A stretch of 64,000 bases of DNA from Laspinema olomoucense D3b. Its GTDB lineage: Bacteria; Cyanobacteriota; Cyanobacteriia; Cyanobacteriales; Laspinemataceae. The stretch lies in NCBI RefSeq assembly GCF_025370785.1, contig NZ_JAMXFA010000016.1, positions 62,001 through 126,000 of the forward strand. Reading direction: 5' to 3'. The notes below the pieces were generated by a model. It was not told where the DNA came from. It saw only the letters and a list, made by a program, of their open reading frames with translations, and searched no databases. How positions within the stretch are numbered: position 1 is the stretch's first letter; every line of letters begins with the position of its first letter. Shown here in pieces: positions 29,709-38,871 of the stretch. Made by a program: the position numbers and the translations under genes.

Positions 29709-30319
29709 ATTTAACCGTTGACCAACTGGATACTTTGCAGGAATTGGTCAACATTGGTGTTGGCCGAGCAGCAAGTGTCCTCAATGAAATGATTGAGTGC
29801 CACATCCGCTTGCAGGTTCCATTTATCCGCGTGTTTTCCCCCGGACAAATGAAGCAGGAACTGGAAAATCGCCTGGGACTTTCTCTGGTTTCAGCGGTAC
29901 GCCTTGGCTTTACAGGCTCATTCAGTGGTCTGGCCCAGCTTGTTTTTCCCACAGATAGCGCTTCTAAATTAGTGGCTTTGTTGACCAATGAGGAAGTCGG
30001 AACCCCGGACTTGGATGCTGTCAAAATCGGAACCCTGACGGAAATAGGCAATATTGTGATCAATGGGGTGATGGGCTCGATGAGCAATTTGCTCAGACAG
30101 CATCTTAATTATTCCCTGCCCATGTATTTAGAAGATACCGTGGAACACTTGTTGAGTTCTAAGCAATTAGAGCCTAACACCACGGTCTTATTAGCTCAGG
30201 CTCGGTTTACCATTGAACAGCTCCAAATTGCGGGAGATATTATCTTAATTTTTAAGCTCGGGTCCTTTGATGCCTTACTGACTGCCCTAGAGATGATAGA
30301 AGAGAGTGAGGAAGAATGA
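29705..30319 (+). CDS. CheC-family phosphatase
   Basis: 204 residues from the ATG at 29705 (GAGGAG 8-13 bases upstream). Both CheC active-site motifs are readable. The first is D-x3-E-x2-N-x22-P with D9, E13, N16 and P39. The second has E113, N116 and P139, with G in place of the first D/S. CheC hydrolyses the aspartyl phosphate of CheY-type receivers. Here it sits between a lone receiver and a diguanylate cyclase with no flagellar or Che array genes nearby, so it probably tunes a c-di-GMP or pilus/surface signal. It overlaps the next ATG by four bases. Confidence 0.9.
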   Translation: MNLTVDQLDTLQELVNIGVGRAASVLNEMIECHIRLQVPFIRVFSPGQMKQELENRLGLSLVSAVRLGFTGSFSGLAQLVFPTDSASKLVALLTNEEVGTPDLDAVKIGTLTEIGNIVINGVMGSMSNLLRQHLNYSLPMYLEDTVEHLLSSKQLEPNTTVLLAQARFTIEQLQIAGDIILIFKLGSFDALLTALEMIEESEEE

Positions 30320-31794
30320 ATGAGCTCCAACAGGTTGAGGAGAAATTTGGAATTCTCGACCGAGTTCCCGTGGGTGCTTGCGTGCTGCGGGAAGATTTTA
30401 TTGTTCTGTTTTGGAATAGTTGCCTAGAGGATTGGACAAAAATTCCGAAAAGCGAAATTGTAGGGAAGAATTTGGGCGATCGCTTTCCTCATTTAACTCA
30501 GCCGAAGTATCACCACCGTCTTCAACAAGTCTTTGAAGGCGGCCCTCCAACTATTTTTTCCTCCCAACTGCACAAACATCTGATTCCAGCCCCCCTTCCC
30601 GATGGGCAATTCCGGATCCAACATACCACAGTAACTGGGGTAAAATCTTTTGAGGGTGAGGGGTTTTACGCTCTTTTAGCCATCGAAGATGTCACGGATC
30701 TGACTCGCCGCCTTCAGGATTATCGGTCCATGCGCGATCGCGCCTTAGAAGAAATTGAGGAACGCAAGCAAGCTCAGGAAGCATTACACCAAAAAACCCT
30801 AGAACTGGAAGTGCGTCAGCGAGAATTAATCTTGCTCAGTGAAATGAGCGATTTACTCCAAGCTTGCCTGACTGTTAAAGAGGCATACAGTGCGATCGCC
30901 CAATGCTGTAAATTACTCTTTCCCCAAATTCCCGGTGCCGTTTTTATTATTAACTCCCTCAATAATTTGCTCGATGTCGTTGCCAGTTGGGGGATTACCT
31001 TTAGCAGTCAGAAAGTATTTGCTCCCAATGAATGTTGGGCCTTGCGACGAGGACGGGTGCATTTTGTCGGGAATATGGAAAATGGATTAATTTGCCAACA
31101 CCTCCATCAAAATCTCTTACCGGCGGAATATTGCTGCGTCCCGATGATGGCCCAGGGAAAAGCCCTAGGGGTGCTCTATTTATGCGCCCCAGATAAAGGA
31201 CAATTATCGAATACAACCCAACTGTTAGCCATGACAGTTGCCGAACATATTGCCCTAGCCTTAGCGAATTTAAAATTGCGAGAAACCCTGCATAACCAAA
31301 GCATCCGCGACCCGCTAACGGGTTTATACAATCGCCGCTATTTAGAAGAAGCCTTGGAACGGGAAGTCTATCAAGCTGAACTGAAGGGATATCCCCTCTC
31401 CCTGATCATGATCGATGTTGATCACTTTAAACAATTTAACGATACCTTCGGTCACGAAGCTGGAAATCAAGTCTTACGACAATTGGGAGAATTTTTTCAA
31501 AAAAATATTCGCCCTACAGATATCGCCTGTCGCTATGGAGGGGAAGAGTTTACCCTCATTTTACCCGAAGCGCCTTTAACAGTTACTCAAGAGCGCGCCC
31601 AACACTTGCGAAAAAAGATAAAATTATTAAAAGTTGAATATGCTGGCCAATCCCTCGGCTGCATCACCCTCTCTTTAGGTGTTGCCAGCTTTCCTGAACA
31701 TGGTCAAACCGGACTCGCCGTCCTCCGTGCTGCCGATGTCGCCCTCTATCAAGCTAAAGCGGCTGGTCGCGATCGCGTCGTCACCGCCTCTTAA
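30316..31794 (+). CDS. PAS-GAF-GGDEF diguanylate cyclase
   Basis: 492 residues. A PAS-like domain (about 10-130), a coiled coil (EEIEERKQAQEALHQKTLELE, 150-170), a GAF domain (about 175-320) and a GGDEF domain (325-490). The active loop reads RYGGEEF, a functional variant, and an RxxD inhibitory site (RPTD) lies five residues before it, so product inhibition is likely. The enzyme makes c-di-GMP from two GTP. It is the third gene of a coupled operon with a receiver and CheC, which suggests that phosphorylation-based and c-di-GMP signalling meet here. Confidence 0.93.
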   Translation: MNELQQVEEKFGILDRVPVGACVLREDFIVLFWNSCLEDWTKIPKSEIVGKNLGDRFPHLTQPKYHHRLQQVFEGGPPTIFSSQLHKHLIPAPLPDGQFRIQHTTVTGVKSFEGEGFYALLAIEDVTDLTRRLQDYRSMRDRALEEIEERKQAQEALHQKTLELEVRQRELILLSEMSDLLQACLTVKEAYSAIAQCCKLLFPQIPGAVFIINSLNNLLDVVASWGITFSSQKVFAPNECWALRRGRVHFVGNMENGLICQHLHQNLLPAEYCCVPMMAQGKALGVLYLCAPDKGQLSNTTQLLAMTVAEHIALALANLKLRETLHNQSIRDPLTGLYNRRYLEEALEREVYQAELKGYPLSLIMIDVDHFKQFNDTFGHEAGNQVLRQLGEFFQKNIRPTDIACRYGGEEFTLILPEAPLTVTQERAQHLRKKIKLLKVEYAGQSLGCITLSLGVASFPEHGQTGLAVLRAADVALYQAKAAGRDRVVTAS

Positions 31795-32027
31795 TCAATA
31801 GGAACCCGTAAAGAGCAGCCAACCCGACGAACTGCTAAAAACCTAATTTTCTCCCCGTATAACTTTTTGTAGTAACGACTGAAGTCGTTATCCGGCTGTG
31901 GGCGTAACAACTTCAGTCGCTTCTAAATCCTCACCAACACCGGGCATATCCTGGATATGCCGGTCTGTCTGTGCAGCTAACTCTCACATTCCCCATCTCC
32001 TACAATCGCCGACGATCCGGCCCCCGA
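31795..32027. repeat. Repeat-containing spacer with ACGACTGAAGTCGT palindromes
   Basis: 31864-31890 (TTTTTGTAGTAACGACTGAA and on) and 31904-31920 (GTAACAACTTCAGTCGC) are copies of the element at 978-1119, without its full inverted ends. It lies between two convergent genes. Confidence 0.65.
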
Positions 32028-32810
32028 TTACAGTAGAGGATTTTGAGCCGGTATGCCCACCGCCCGGGGAAATTCAGCACGAGTCGGTGCAACCTTTCGC
32101 AAATAAACACAAGTGCGAACACTATCCGTTAGCGGGGTCGTAAATTTCTCCACAAAATCCACTATCCCGCCCAGTTGCTCAACCCCAGCGGAGACGACTT
32201 GCGCTTCTTCCTCAGTCCAATGACCGCGATACAGAATCGCCAACCCGCCCACTTTCAGCAAGGGAAGGGCATATTCTGCACAAACCATCGTCGGCCCGAT
32301 CGCCCGCGCAAAGGCGAAATCATACCGTTCCCGATGTTGAACCGAACGACCCATTTCTTCGACTCTGCCGACGATCGCCTGGGCATTTTCCATCCCCAAC
32401 TGGTTAATCAAACTCTGAAGAAAGGTAATTTTTTTGCGAGTCGAGTCTATGAGAGTCACCTGCCACTCAGGACAAGCGATCGCCACCGGCAACCCTGGAA
32501 AACCCGCCCCAGTTCCAATATCGATCGCCCGAACTGACCCATTCCCGCCTTCCAAAGGAACCGTCTTTGTGGTAGAACCCAAGGGTTGAGATAATAACGG
32601 CGTAATTCCCCGCAGAGAATCCCACAGATGCTTTTCCCAAAACTCATCCGGTGCAGTAATGCGAGTTAAATTTAGGGATTGATTCCCTTGGAGAATGCCT
32701 TCATAAAGGCTTTGAAATTCCAGCAGATGACCCGCATCGGGCTGCCAATTCATGGTTTTTTCCCATAATTTGATATTGGATGGCAGAACGGGTTTGTCAG
32801 GTTCACTCAT
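32028..32810 (-). CDS. rsmG: 16S rRNA (guanine527-N7)-methyltransferase RsmG
   Basis: 260 residues from the ATG at 32810; a GTG at 32834 would add eight. It has the GidB/RsmG SAM motif DIGTGAGFPGLPVAIACP, then LIDSTRKKITFLQSLINQLG and the catalytic region DFAFARAIGPTMVCAEYALPLLKVGG. RsmG methylates G527 of 16S rRNA in the decoding region; loss gives streptomycin resistance in other bacteria. It has the usual full length. The next gene downstream on this strand is not part of a chromosome-partitioning cluster. Confidence 0.92.
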   Translation of the reverse strand: MSEPDKPVLPSNIKLWEKTMNWQPDAGHLLEFQSLYEGILQGNQSLNLTRITAPDEFWEKHLWDSLRGITPLLSQPLGSTTKTVPLEGGNGSVRAIDIGTGAGFPGLPVAIACPEWQVTLIDSTRKKITFLQSLINQLGMENAQAIVGRVEEMGRSVQHRERYDFAFARAIGPTMVCAEYALPLLKVGGLAILYRGHWTEEEAQVVSAGVEQLGGIVDFVEKFTTPLTDSVRTCVYLRKVAPTRAEFPRAVGIPAQNPLL

Positions 32811-32980
32811 GGTTAGTCGTTCAAATACAAGCACTTTTGGGTCTTTCTAAGGGTTGGGTGGGGGGGAAAATCCAGATTTTTGGGATCCAACCCCTGCCCC
32901 AAAATCTGCGGTGGTCAGAAGTCGGGGGTCGGCAGTGGGATGGAGACGGTGGATAAAACCAGCCCGAATTGGGCGATCGC

Positions 32981-33655
32981 TCAAGAACTGACTACCGAGA
33001 GTTGAGTGCTGATGGCGAGTTTATTGGGTTCGACACTTTGGAGTTCCCCGTGATTCAGGGTCCAACAGCAATCGGCGATCGCCAACAGGTCCCCCGCATC
33101 ATGGGTTACCACCAACAAACTCCAGTGCTTCTTCAACTTCGCCAACAGCGTGACTAAATTGCGCCGCATCGACCAATCTAAACCCGCCGTCGGTTCATCC
33201 AGTAACAGCAAATGAGGCTGCCGAATTAATTGTACTGCCAATGCGAGTCGGCGCTGCTGTCCGCCACTGAGGGATTGGGGCGCTGTCTGCAACGATAACC
33301 CATCCAGACCCACTTCTTTGAGGGCCTCATGAACCCGTTCGGACCCCAGTTCCGGATGCCCTAACCGTAACTCTTCCAACAGAGTCCCACAACAAAAATG
33401 CCGTTCTGGGAACTGAAACACCAGGCCCCCCAATTGTTGTAAATGGGCTGGAGTCAACAGTTGATCCCGCCAAAAAATGTCACCTTGGGTTTTTTCCGCC
33501 AACCCTCCCAAAATTTCTAACAAGGTGGATTTACCAGAACCGCTTGGTCCAATAATCAAGCCTAACTGTTGTGGGGCAAATTCTAGGTCAAGGGACTTGA
33601 GAATCGGCGTGGGAGTCGCGGTGGGATGGTAAGTTAGGTTTTTCAGATAAAGCAT
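32981..33655 (-). CDS. ABC transporter ATP-binding protein (EcfA/NAP14-like)
   Basis: 224 residues from the ATG at 33655. Walker A GPSGSGKST, Q-loop (FQFPERHFC), signature LSGGQQRR, Walker B LLLLDEPTAGLD and H-loop VVTHDAGDLL are all present, so the ATPase is intact. The ERHF Q-loop is like energy-coupling factor ATPases and the plastid NAP14 family. No permease or substrate-binding gene is adjacent, so the partner is encoded elsewhere. It is 155 bases upstream of rsmG on the same strand. Confidence 0.9.
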   Translation of the reverse strand: MLYLKNLTYHPTATPTPILKSLDLEFAPQQLGLIIGPSGSGKSTLLEILGGLAEKTQGDIFWRDQLLTPAHLQQLGGLVFQFPERHFCCGTLLEELRLGHPELGSERVHEALKEVGLDGLSLQTAPQSLSGGQQRRLALAVQLIRQPHLLLLDEPTAGLDWSMRRNLVTLLAKLKKHWSLLVVTHDAGDLLAIADCCWTLNHGELQSVEPNKLAISTQLSVVSS

Positions 33656-33981
33656 TGAAACCCTTGTTAACAATAGGGGGATTAAACGAGATGGCACAGA
33701 CTCAACAGCGTTCTAATGCTGAGTCTCTATTCTATTTTGACAAACTTAACCCGATTAAACTACTCCGGGATGGTTCGGAACTTGCCCCTAATCCCGGCGT
33801 CACTACCTGCGTACTACCTGCGTATTACCTGCCCAGTGTGGAACAGATTACTTTTTAGCCCGGACTTCTGCTGTAACGGGATTGGGATTCTAAAATGAAA
33901 ATAACCGGCTTGAGGCGATCGCGACTCAATGGGGATTCAGAATTTTTTGGCATCATCAAGGCAAAACAGACGAGGTAGAGT

Positions 33982-34908
33982 ATGAACTATCGGTTTTCTA
34001 TGGCGGGTCGGTTGCTTGCGGCGATCGCCGGGACTGCGGCGATTGCCTTGACTTTCAGTATCAGTCCGACTCTGGCTTTAGACCCCTTCCGCACCGAAAA
34101 TCGCCATGAAATCGGCGAGCACACTGAAGCCGCATTTAGAACCCTCTTTGAACAGGGAAATTATCAAGAAGCACTCAATAAACTCCAACAAGCTGAACAA
34201 AGCGAACCCAATGAACCTTTAGTCTATGCGATGCAGGGGGCTTTGGCCTATTTAGATGAAGACTGGGATCGCTTAAATGATTATGCAACCCGCACTCGCA
34301 CTACTGCGGAATCTTTGTTGACTGAGAATCCCTTACGCGGCAATCTTTATTTAGCCGTGGGTCATTTTTTAGAGGGCGCTTATATTCTGAGTACCGAAGG
34401 GACATTGCGCGGGGTTCCCCAAGCAATGGGTAAACTCAGAGAAGTGTTCAAGCATTTTGATGCGGCAGAAAAAATTGAAGCTAATGATCCGGAATTGAAT
34501 CTGATTAAAGGATTCATGGATTTAATGTTAGCGGTGAATCTGCCTTTTGCTAATGCCGATGATGCGATCGCCCGCTTGGAAAATTATGCAGCTCCTTCTT
34601 ATTTAGCCTATCGGGGAATCGCCCTGGGCTATCGGGATATAGATAAGCTAGATCAAGCTTTATCAGCGGTGAATCGAGCTTTAGAGATTACCCCAAACAA
34701 TCCAGAACTGTTTTATCTCAAAGGACAGATTCTGGTTAAAAAAGGCAACGATCAGAATAATATGGAATTGCTGCAACAAGCAGACTCTAATTTTCAAACA
34801 GCCCTCGCTCAAGCCAATGAGCAATTCCCCGAAGCCTTAAGACGACAACTGCAACGAGAACGCGATCGCAATGTTCGCAAAATGCAAGAGTTAGCCGCTG
34901 CCTCCTGA
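33982..34908 (+). CDS. Exported TPR-repeat protein (Sll0314-like)
   Basis: 308 residues. Signal peptide 1-33 (LLAAIAGTAAIALTFSISPTLA, cut before LDPF). The mature protein is helical with TPR-type pairs: NYQEALNKLQQAEQSEPNEPLVYAMQG, PNNPELFYLKGQILVKKG and similar. It ends with a basic helix RRQLQRERDRNVRKMQEL. It resembles the periplasmic Sll0314 protein of Synechocystis. It is probably a periplasmic or thylakoid-lumen assembly factor; the function is unknown. Confidence 0.8.
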   Translation: MNYRFSMAGRLLAAIAGTAAIALTFSISPTLALDPFRTENRHEIGEHTEAAFRTLFEQGNYQEALNKLQQAEQSEPNEPLVYAMQGALAYLDEDWDRLNDYATRTRTTAESLLTENPLRGNLYLAVGHFLEGAYILSTEGTLRGVPQAMGKLREVFKHFDAAEKIEANDPELNLIKGFMDLMLAVNLPFANADDAIARLENYAAPSYLAYRGIALGYRDIDKLDQALSAVNRALEITPNNPELFYLKGQILVKKGNDQNNMELLQQADSNFQTALAQANEQFPEALRRQLQRERDRNVRKMQELAAAS

Positions 34909-35147
34909 GCACCTCAAAAACCTCTTTCTGGAAACCGCTCTGTTCGCCGAAGCCTAGGGCGTCGGTATAGCAAAAGTTAGAAACCCAGTTTCTTGATAAA
35001 AACTCGGCGAATCCGTCCCCAATCTGGGTGAGGAAACGCGGTTTATTGTCCCACTGATTTAATCGTGAGCCGATGCCTGGATATGTTAATCTATAGGCGT
35101 CGGTTTTTTTGACCTTTAATCTCCCCTTGATGTAGAGACACAGAAAT

Positions 35148-35600
35148 ATGCAAGTAGAGTTTCGGGAGTTTAACCCCTTTGATGTCTGGATCTGGTTGGA
35201 GTTTAGCACCAGTCCAGGCAAGAGCGAAAAACAGTACGTTGAGGAAGTCTTCGATTCTTGGTTTTTTCTCGGCAAACTGGGGGGATTTAATGCAGAAAAT
35301 CTCCAAGTTCAGGACACCGGATTAGAGATTAGCTATATGCAGTATGATTCGGTGACTGCGGAAAAAAGTTTGATGGCGCTGATGCACAATATGGGAGACT
35401 TTGAATATAATGGAACCTGGGGACGCTGCTGGTTTGACCTCGGGACCAGTGATGCGATCGCCATTGATGTTCTGATTAATGCCCTCGATCGCCTCAGTCA
35501 AGAATTTGTAGTCATCGAACGCCTGATTCTCGGCGGAGAAAATGCCGATTGGCCCGTAGCGGATAGTGAAAGCCGTTCCCGATTTGCTGAGGATAATTAG
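35148..35600 (+). CDS. DUF3531-family protein
   Basis: 150 residues. The opening MQVEFREFNPFDVWIWLEF, then EEVFDSWFFLGKLGGFNA and WGRCWFDLGTSDAIAIDVLINALDRLS, match the DUF3531 family shared by cyanobacteria and plant chloroplasts. It is soluble, with no catalytic motif known. A good terminator follows. The conserved tryptophans and the chloroplast distribution suggest a photosynthesis-linked role, but nothing more can be said. Confidence 0.85.
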   Translation: MQVEFREFNPFDVWIWLEFSTSPGKSEKQYVEEVFDSWFFLGKLGGFNAENLQVQDTGLEISYMQYDSVTAEKSLMALMHNMGDFEYNGTWGRCWFDLGTSDAIAIDVLINALDRLSQEFVVIERLILGGENADWPVADSESRSRFAEDN

Positions 35601-35611
35601 TCTGGTTTTAA

Positions 35612-35642
35612 AATTTTCCCAGTTCGTTAAACTGGGAAAATT
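35612..35642 (+). terminator. Intrinsic terminator of the DUF3531 gene
   Basis: Thirteen-base perfect arms (AATTTTCCCAGTT at 35612-35624; complement at 35630-35642) around CGTTA. Confidence 0.8.
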
Positions 35643-35663
35643 CATTTGGTTTAATTAAAAAAA

Positions 35664-36104
35664 ATGAGTAAAAAAAATAAGATTCGCGTCATTACATTAG
35701 GACTCATAAAAGACAGAAATCGCCTCTTTGTGTCGGAAGGTTATGATTCGGTCAAACAGCAATCATTTTATCGGCCTTTAGGAGGCGGTATTGAGTTTGG
35801 CGAAACCAGTCTGGAGGCTTTAAAACGGGAATTCCAAGAAGAAGTTAACGCAGACTTGGCCAATATTCACTACCTAGGTTGCGTAGAAAATATTTTTATT
35901 TATAACGGCAAACCGGGCCATGAAATCATTCAACTCTATCGTTGTGATTTTAGCGATCGCAAATTTTATGAACTCGAATCTCTCTACTTTTTTGAAGGAA
36001 AACGGGAAGTGAAAGCCCTCTGGGTCGAAATAGACCAATTGATATCTGGTGAGTTAGTCCTGGTTCCTACAAAATTGTTAGATTTTATTGCAAAATTAGA
36101 GTGA
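35664..36104 (+). CDS. Nudix hydrolase
   Basis: 146 residues. The Nudix box at 41-63 reads G-x5-E-x7-REF-x-EE-x-N-A: G41, E47, R55, E56, E59 and E60 are in place. Asn62 replaces the usual glycine, a tolerated variation. The REFQEE metal-binding core is intact. Nudix enzymes hydrolyse nucleoside diphosphates linked to other groups, such as 8-oxo-dGTP, ADP-ribose or capped nucleotides; the substrate cannot be read here. It is followed by a Uma2 gene 46 bases later, which may be co-transcribed. Confidence 0.9.
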   Translation: MSKKNKIRVITLGLIKDRNRLFVSEGYDSVKQQSFYRPLGGGIEFGETSLEALKREFQEEVNADLANIHYLGCVENIFIYNGKPGHEIIQLYRCDFSDRKFYELESLYFFEGKREVKALWVEIDQLISGELVLVPTKLLDFIAKLE

Positions 36105-36150
36105 ATAAAACGGCTTAATTCCCATAAAAAATTATTGTAGGAGTTGAAAA

Positions 36151-36801
36151 ATGCTACTAGAAATCAATAAAATCAACCTTCCCCCGGGACAGCGAGTTCT
36201 ACTCACCGATGTAAACTGGAAAGAATTTGAAGCCATTTTAGAAGACTTATGCGAACATCGAGGAGCGCGAATTGCTTACGACAACGGAACGTTAGAAATT
36301 AGGAAACCCCTAACCGAACAGGAAACAGGGAAAGTTTTAATTAGCAACTTCATAGAAATTCTCCTAGAAGAACTCGACCTAGAATTTTGTCCTCTGGGTT
36401 CGACTACATTTAAAAATCAAGTTATGGCACAAGGCATTGAACCAGATAATTGCTTTTATATCAAACATGAGGCAGCAGTGCGGGGTAAGGACCGATTAGA
36501 TTTAACGGTAGATCCGCCTCCAGATTTAGCCTTAGAAATTGATGTCACCTCGTGCACTCATACGACAATTTATCAAGGGTTAGGCGTACCGGAATTATGG
36601 CAGTTTGATAAAGGAACCCTCAAAATTAGTCTACTGCAAGAAGATGGCACTTATCAAGAAGGCGATCGCAGTCAAATTTTTCGCAATTTTCCCCTAACTG
36701 AGGTGATTCCCCAGTATTTAAACCAAGCAAAAACCGAAGGCAGAAATAAAACAATGAAAGCATTTCGCGCCTGGGTTCGGGAATTTTTGAGAAAATTGTA
36801 G
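36151..36801 (+). CDS. Uma2-family (DUF820) nuclease-like protein
   Basis: 216 residues with AGGAG before the ATG. The fold motif reads PPPDLALEIDVTS (D125 and E129), followed by YQGLGVPELWQFDKGTL. The usual lysine three to twelve residues after the glutamate is not evident (SCTHTTIYQ), a variant common in one Uma2 branch. It ends in a basic helix. It could be a DNA nuclease or a non-catalytic relative. It is one of two copies in the window. Confidence 0.85.
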   Translation: MLLEINKINLPPGQRVLLTDVNWKEFEAILEDLCEHRGARIAYDNGTLEIRKPLTEQETGKVLISNFIEILLEELDLEFCPLGSTTFKNQVMAQGIEPDNCFYIKHEAAVRGKDRLDLTVDPPPDLALEIDVTSCTHTTIYQGLGVPELWQFDKGTLKISLLQEDGTYQEGDRSQIFRNFPLTEVIPQYLNQAKTEGRNKTMKAFRAWVREFLRKL

Positions 36802-36858
36802 AGTGTTTGCCTTAACCTTACCCTATCGTAAGCATTCAGTTCTGGCATGGTTTTAGGA

Positions 36859-37308
36859 TTACCCTTTCTGACGCGGGTCATCTTTGGGAGGATGATAGCC
36901 AAGTTTCGTCCAAAACCTCCGCGATTTTTGAATAAAACGATTATGGTGAAATTGGTCGTTCCTATCCAGGCGATCGCAAGTTGCTCGACCTGTTGGAGTT
37001 GTGCCTATTATTTGGGTTGCGTCCGATGTCCAAATAAAATGTTCAGACCATTGCTGCTGACGTGGGTTAAACAGGCTCGTTTCCTCGTGAGTGTCAGGGT
37101 CTATTCCTGTGAGAAAATTATAGCGGCGCTCATTACAGCGACGACAGGCTAAAGCCAAATTAGAGGGGTCTGATGACCCCCCGAGAGACTGGGGAATTAA
37201 ATGTTCTATTGTGAAGCGATCGGCACTTATAAATTCTGGGGAATGGCAGTATTCACATAGTTCTTTTGCTCGGGTTCGGACGAATTCTCTGAGGGAGTCT
37301 GAGACCAT
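36859..37308 (-). CDS. HNH endonuclease
   Basis: 149 residues. The HNH/zinc motif is complete: C18-x2-C21, H36 in IEHLIPQSLGGSSDPSNLALAC, N50, and C55-x2-C58 followed by NERR. H36 and N50 are the expected catalytic residues, and the four cysteines bind a structural zinc. It belongs to the stand-alone McrA-like HNH proteins frequent in filamentous cyanobacteria. Its N-terminal codons overlap the end of the upstream gene by 82 bases. Confidence 0.9.
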   Translation of the reverse strand: MVSDSLREFVRTRAKELCEYCHSPEFISADRFTIEHLIPQSLGGSSDPSNLALACRRCNERRYNFLTGIDPDTHEETSLFNPRQQQWSEHFIWTSDATQIIGTTPTGRATCDRLDRNDQFHHNRFIQKSRRFWTKLGYHPPKDDPRQKG

Positions 37309-37547
37309 TTTTGGCGATCGGCTAGAAGGGTATTGGCATAAGTAAAGATTCTAGCTAAGTCGGATATACCCGCTAGTTCTGCTTCTTCCTCGGAAGTGAG
37401 TAATCCAGTCTTGAGTTTTTCTAGCAGTTCATCAGAACGCGCTTGCAACTCATCGGTAAATTTAAACAGATGAAGGTCTTGGATGGTATTGAGTACGATT
37501 CCAGAATACATCAAGGATGAAGGTTCAACCATTAATTGACTCGTCAT
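37227..37547 (-). CDS. Small acidic protein paired with the HNH endonuclease
   Basis: 106 residues from the ATG at 37547, which has an excellent GGAGG seven bases upstream; a longer frame reaches 37610. It is mostly helical (FTDELQARSDELLEKLKTGLLTSEEEAELAGISDLARIFTYA-like), with no known domain. Its last 27 codons overlap the first codons of the HNH gene in another frame. A small gene of this type beside an HNH gene recurs in cyanobacterial genomes. It could be an antitoxin or partner, but that is an inference. Confidence 0.65.
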   Translation of the reverse strand: MTSQLMVEPSSLMYSGIVLNTIQDLHLFKFTDELQARSDELLEKLKTGLLTSEEEAELAGISDLARIFTYANTLLADRQKWSQTPSENSSEPEQKNYVNTAIPQNL

Positions 37548-37778
37548 TTTATCCTCCCCCCTGGGTCTTGGTTGTACTTCTATGATAGCGATATCGACCC
37601 CAAGCATCAACCTGTGCCAATTTGATTGCTATAGAAAACCGAAGGCGATCGCCTCTATGGTTTTCTGCTTACCCATGTCAAAAGCCGGTCAACACCCTGA
37701 GTTCACCGGCACTATTGCATTTGATTAGTCAGAGTTTAGACCTCTAAAATTTCAACTCTAAAATCTCTTATTGCTGAT

Positions 37779-38099
37779 TTATTTTTCTTCCTTAGTCTCC
37801 CCGGATCCTCCCGGTGAGGCATCATATAAAGCATCTAGGCGCTCTCGGGCATCATCCATTGTCATGGATTTCATCACCATCAACGGTTCATTGACCACAT
37901 TTCCTGACGCATCCAACAGCTCCGGGTGGGGGACTGGACGTTGATACCGTCCCATTGCGGAATTCGGGGACCCAGAGTTCCACCGTCCTGGTGGATAGGT
38001 TCTGGATTCACTACTGAGCATGACTAAACTGCGGATCAAGTTTCCGACGGCCAGAAACGCCAAAATGGTGAAGGCAAAAATGTAAACTAAGTGCAGCAT
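37779..38099 (-). CDS. DUF2973-family membrane protein
   Basis: 106 residues from the ATG at 38099, which has GGAG nine bases upstream; a GTG six codons earlier is less likely. One N-terminal transmembrane helix (MLHLVYIFAFTILAFLAVGNLI), then a soluble tail with PVPHPELLDASGNVVNEPLMVM. This matches the DUF2973 family of cyanobacteria, which often lies beside DUF2605 genes, as here. The function is unknown. Confidence 0.82.
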   Translation of the reverse strand: MLHLVYIFAFTILAFLAVGNLIRSLVMLSSESRTYPPGRWNSGSPNSAMGRYQRPVPHPELLDASGNVVNEPLMVMKSMTMDDARERLDALYDASPGGSGETKEEK

Positions 38100-38257
38100 A
38101 CTGATATTCTCCGGCACAGTCAGGTTATTAAGGGGTAACTCAGGGGGCTATAAAAGAGTGTTTCTGAAGTTTATAGTCAGTTTTTACTCTTAAAGCAGAT
38201 CTATGGATTTAATTTAGGGTTGAAAGGGGAGTCGAGGGAACTTCCACCTAGGACAGC

Positions 38258-38575
38258 CTAGACGGAATTTTCCATGCGAAACCGCATCGACACTTGCCAG
38301 CATTCGGTTAGCAATTTGTGCCACGGCATCAGCACTTCCATTTCTACGCCTACCTGACCCTCCGTGGCCCTTAGTAGCATTTGAGCCGTGGTGACTTCTT
38401 GCTGCGCGTATTGCACTCTAGCGAGTAACTCGGTTTGGCCCTCTTTCCCCAAAAAGGAGATTTCCTCATTTTCCAATAACTTGCGCGATCGGGCAAACCA
38501 ATATTGAAAATCCTCTAATAACGGTTCTAGTAGGGTTTTGAGTAAGTTGGGTTCGGGAAGATTCGGATTGAGCAT
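38258..38575 (-). CDS. DUF2605-family protein
   Basis: 105 residues, soluble and helical, with NLLKTLLEPLLEDFQYWFARS, ARVQYAQQEVTTAQMLLRATEGQVGVE and MPWHKLLTECW. This is the DUF2605 family, conserved across cyanobacteria. It lies 158 bases upstream of the DUF2973 gene on the same strand, so the two are probably co-transcribed. The function is unknown. Confidence 0.82.
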   Translation of the reverse strand: MLNPNLPEPNLLKTLLEPLLEDFQYWFARSRKLLENEEISFLGKEGQTELLARVQYAQQEVTTAQMLLRATEGQVGVEMEVLMPWHKLLTECWQVSMRFRMENSV

Positions 38576-38871
38576 GATTTTTAGATAATCGGGGTACTGA
38601 GGCTAATTTTAACTTATTTTACAAAACTTAACATTATGCGACACAGTTTACAAGGGGTTAGCGATCGCCTGGTAACAATTGGCGATCGGTCTGAATTTCC
38701 CTTCTTACCCTTGACATTTCTGATCTAATCTGCATAATTCCCCGCCGCAACCGCCCCTCTATCTCAGGCTCCTCCTGTGGTAACAACTTGATCCAAGCAC
38801 TCCGATTGGGGAACCGACCCTTTAAAATAGAACAGAAGGTAATACAAATCCGAGATTAAAATCCAACGCAA

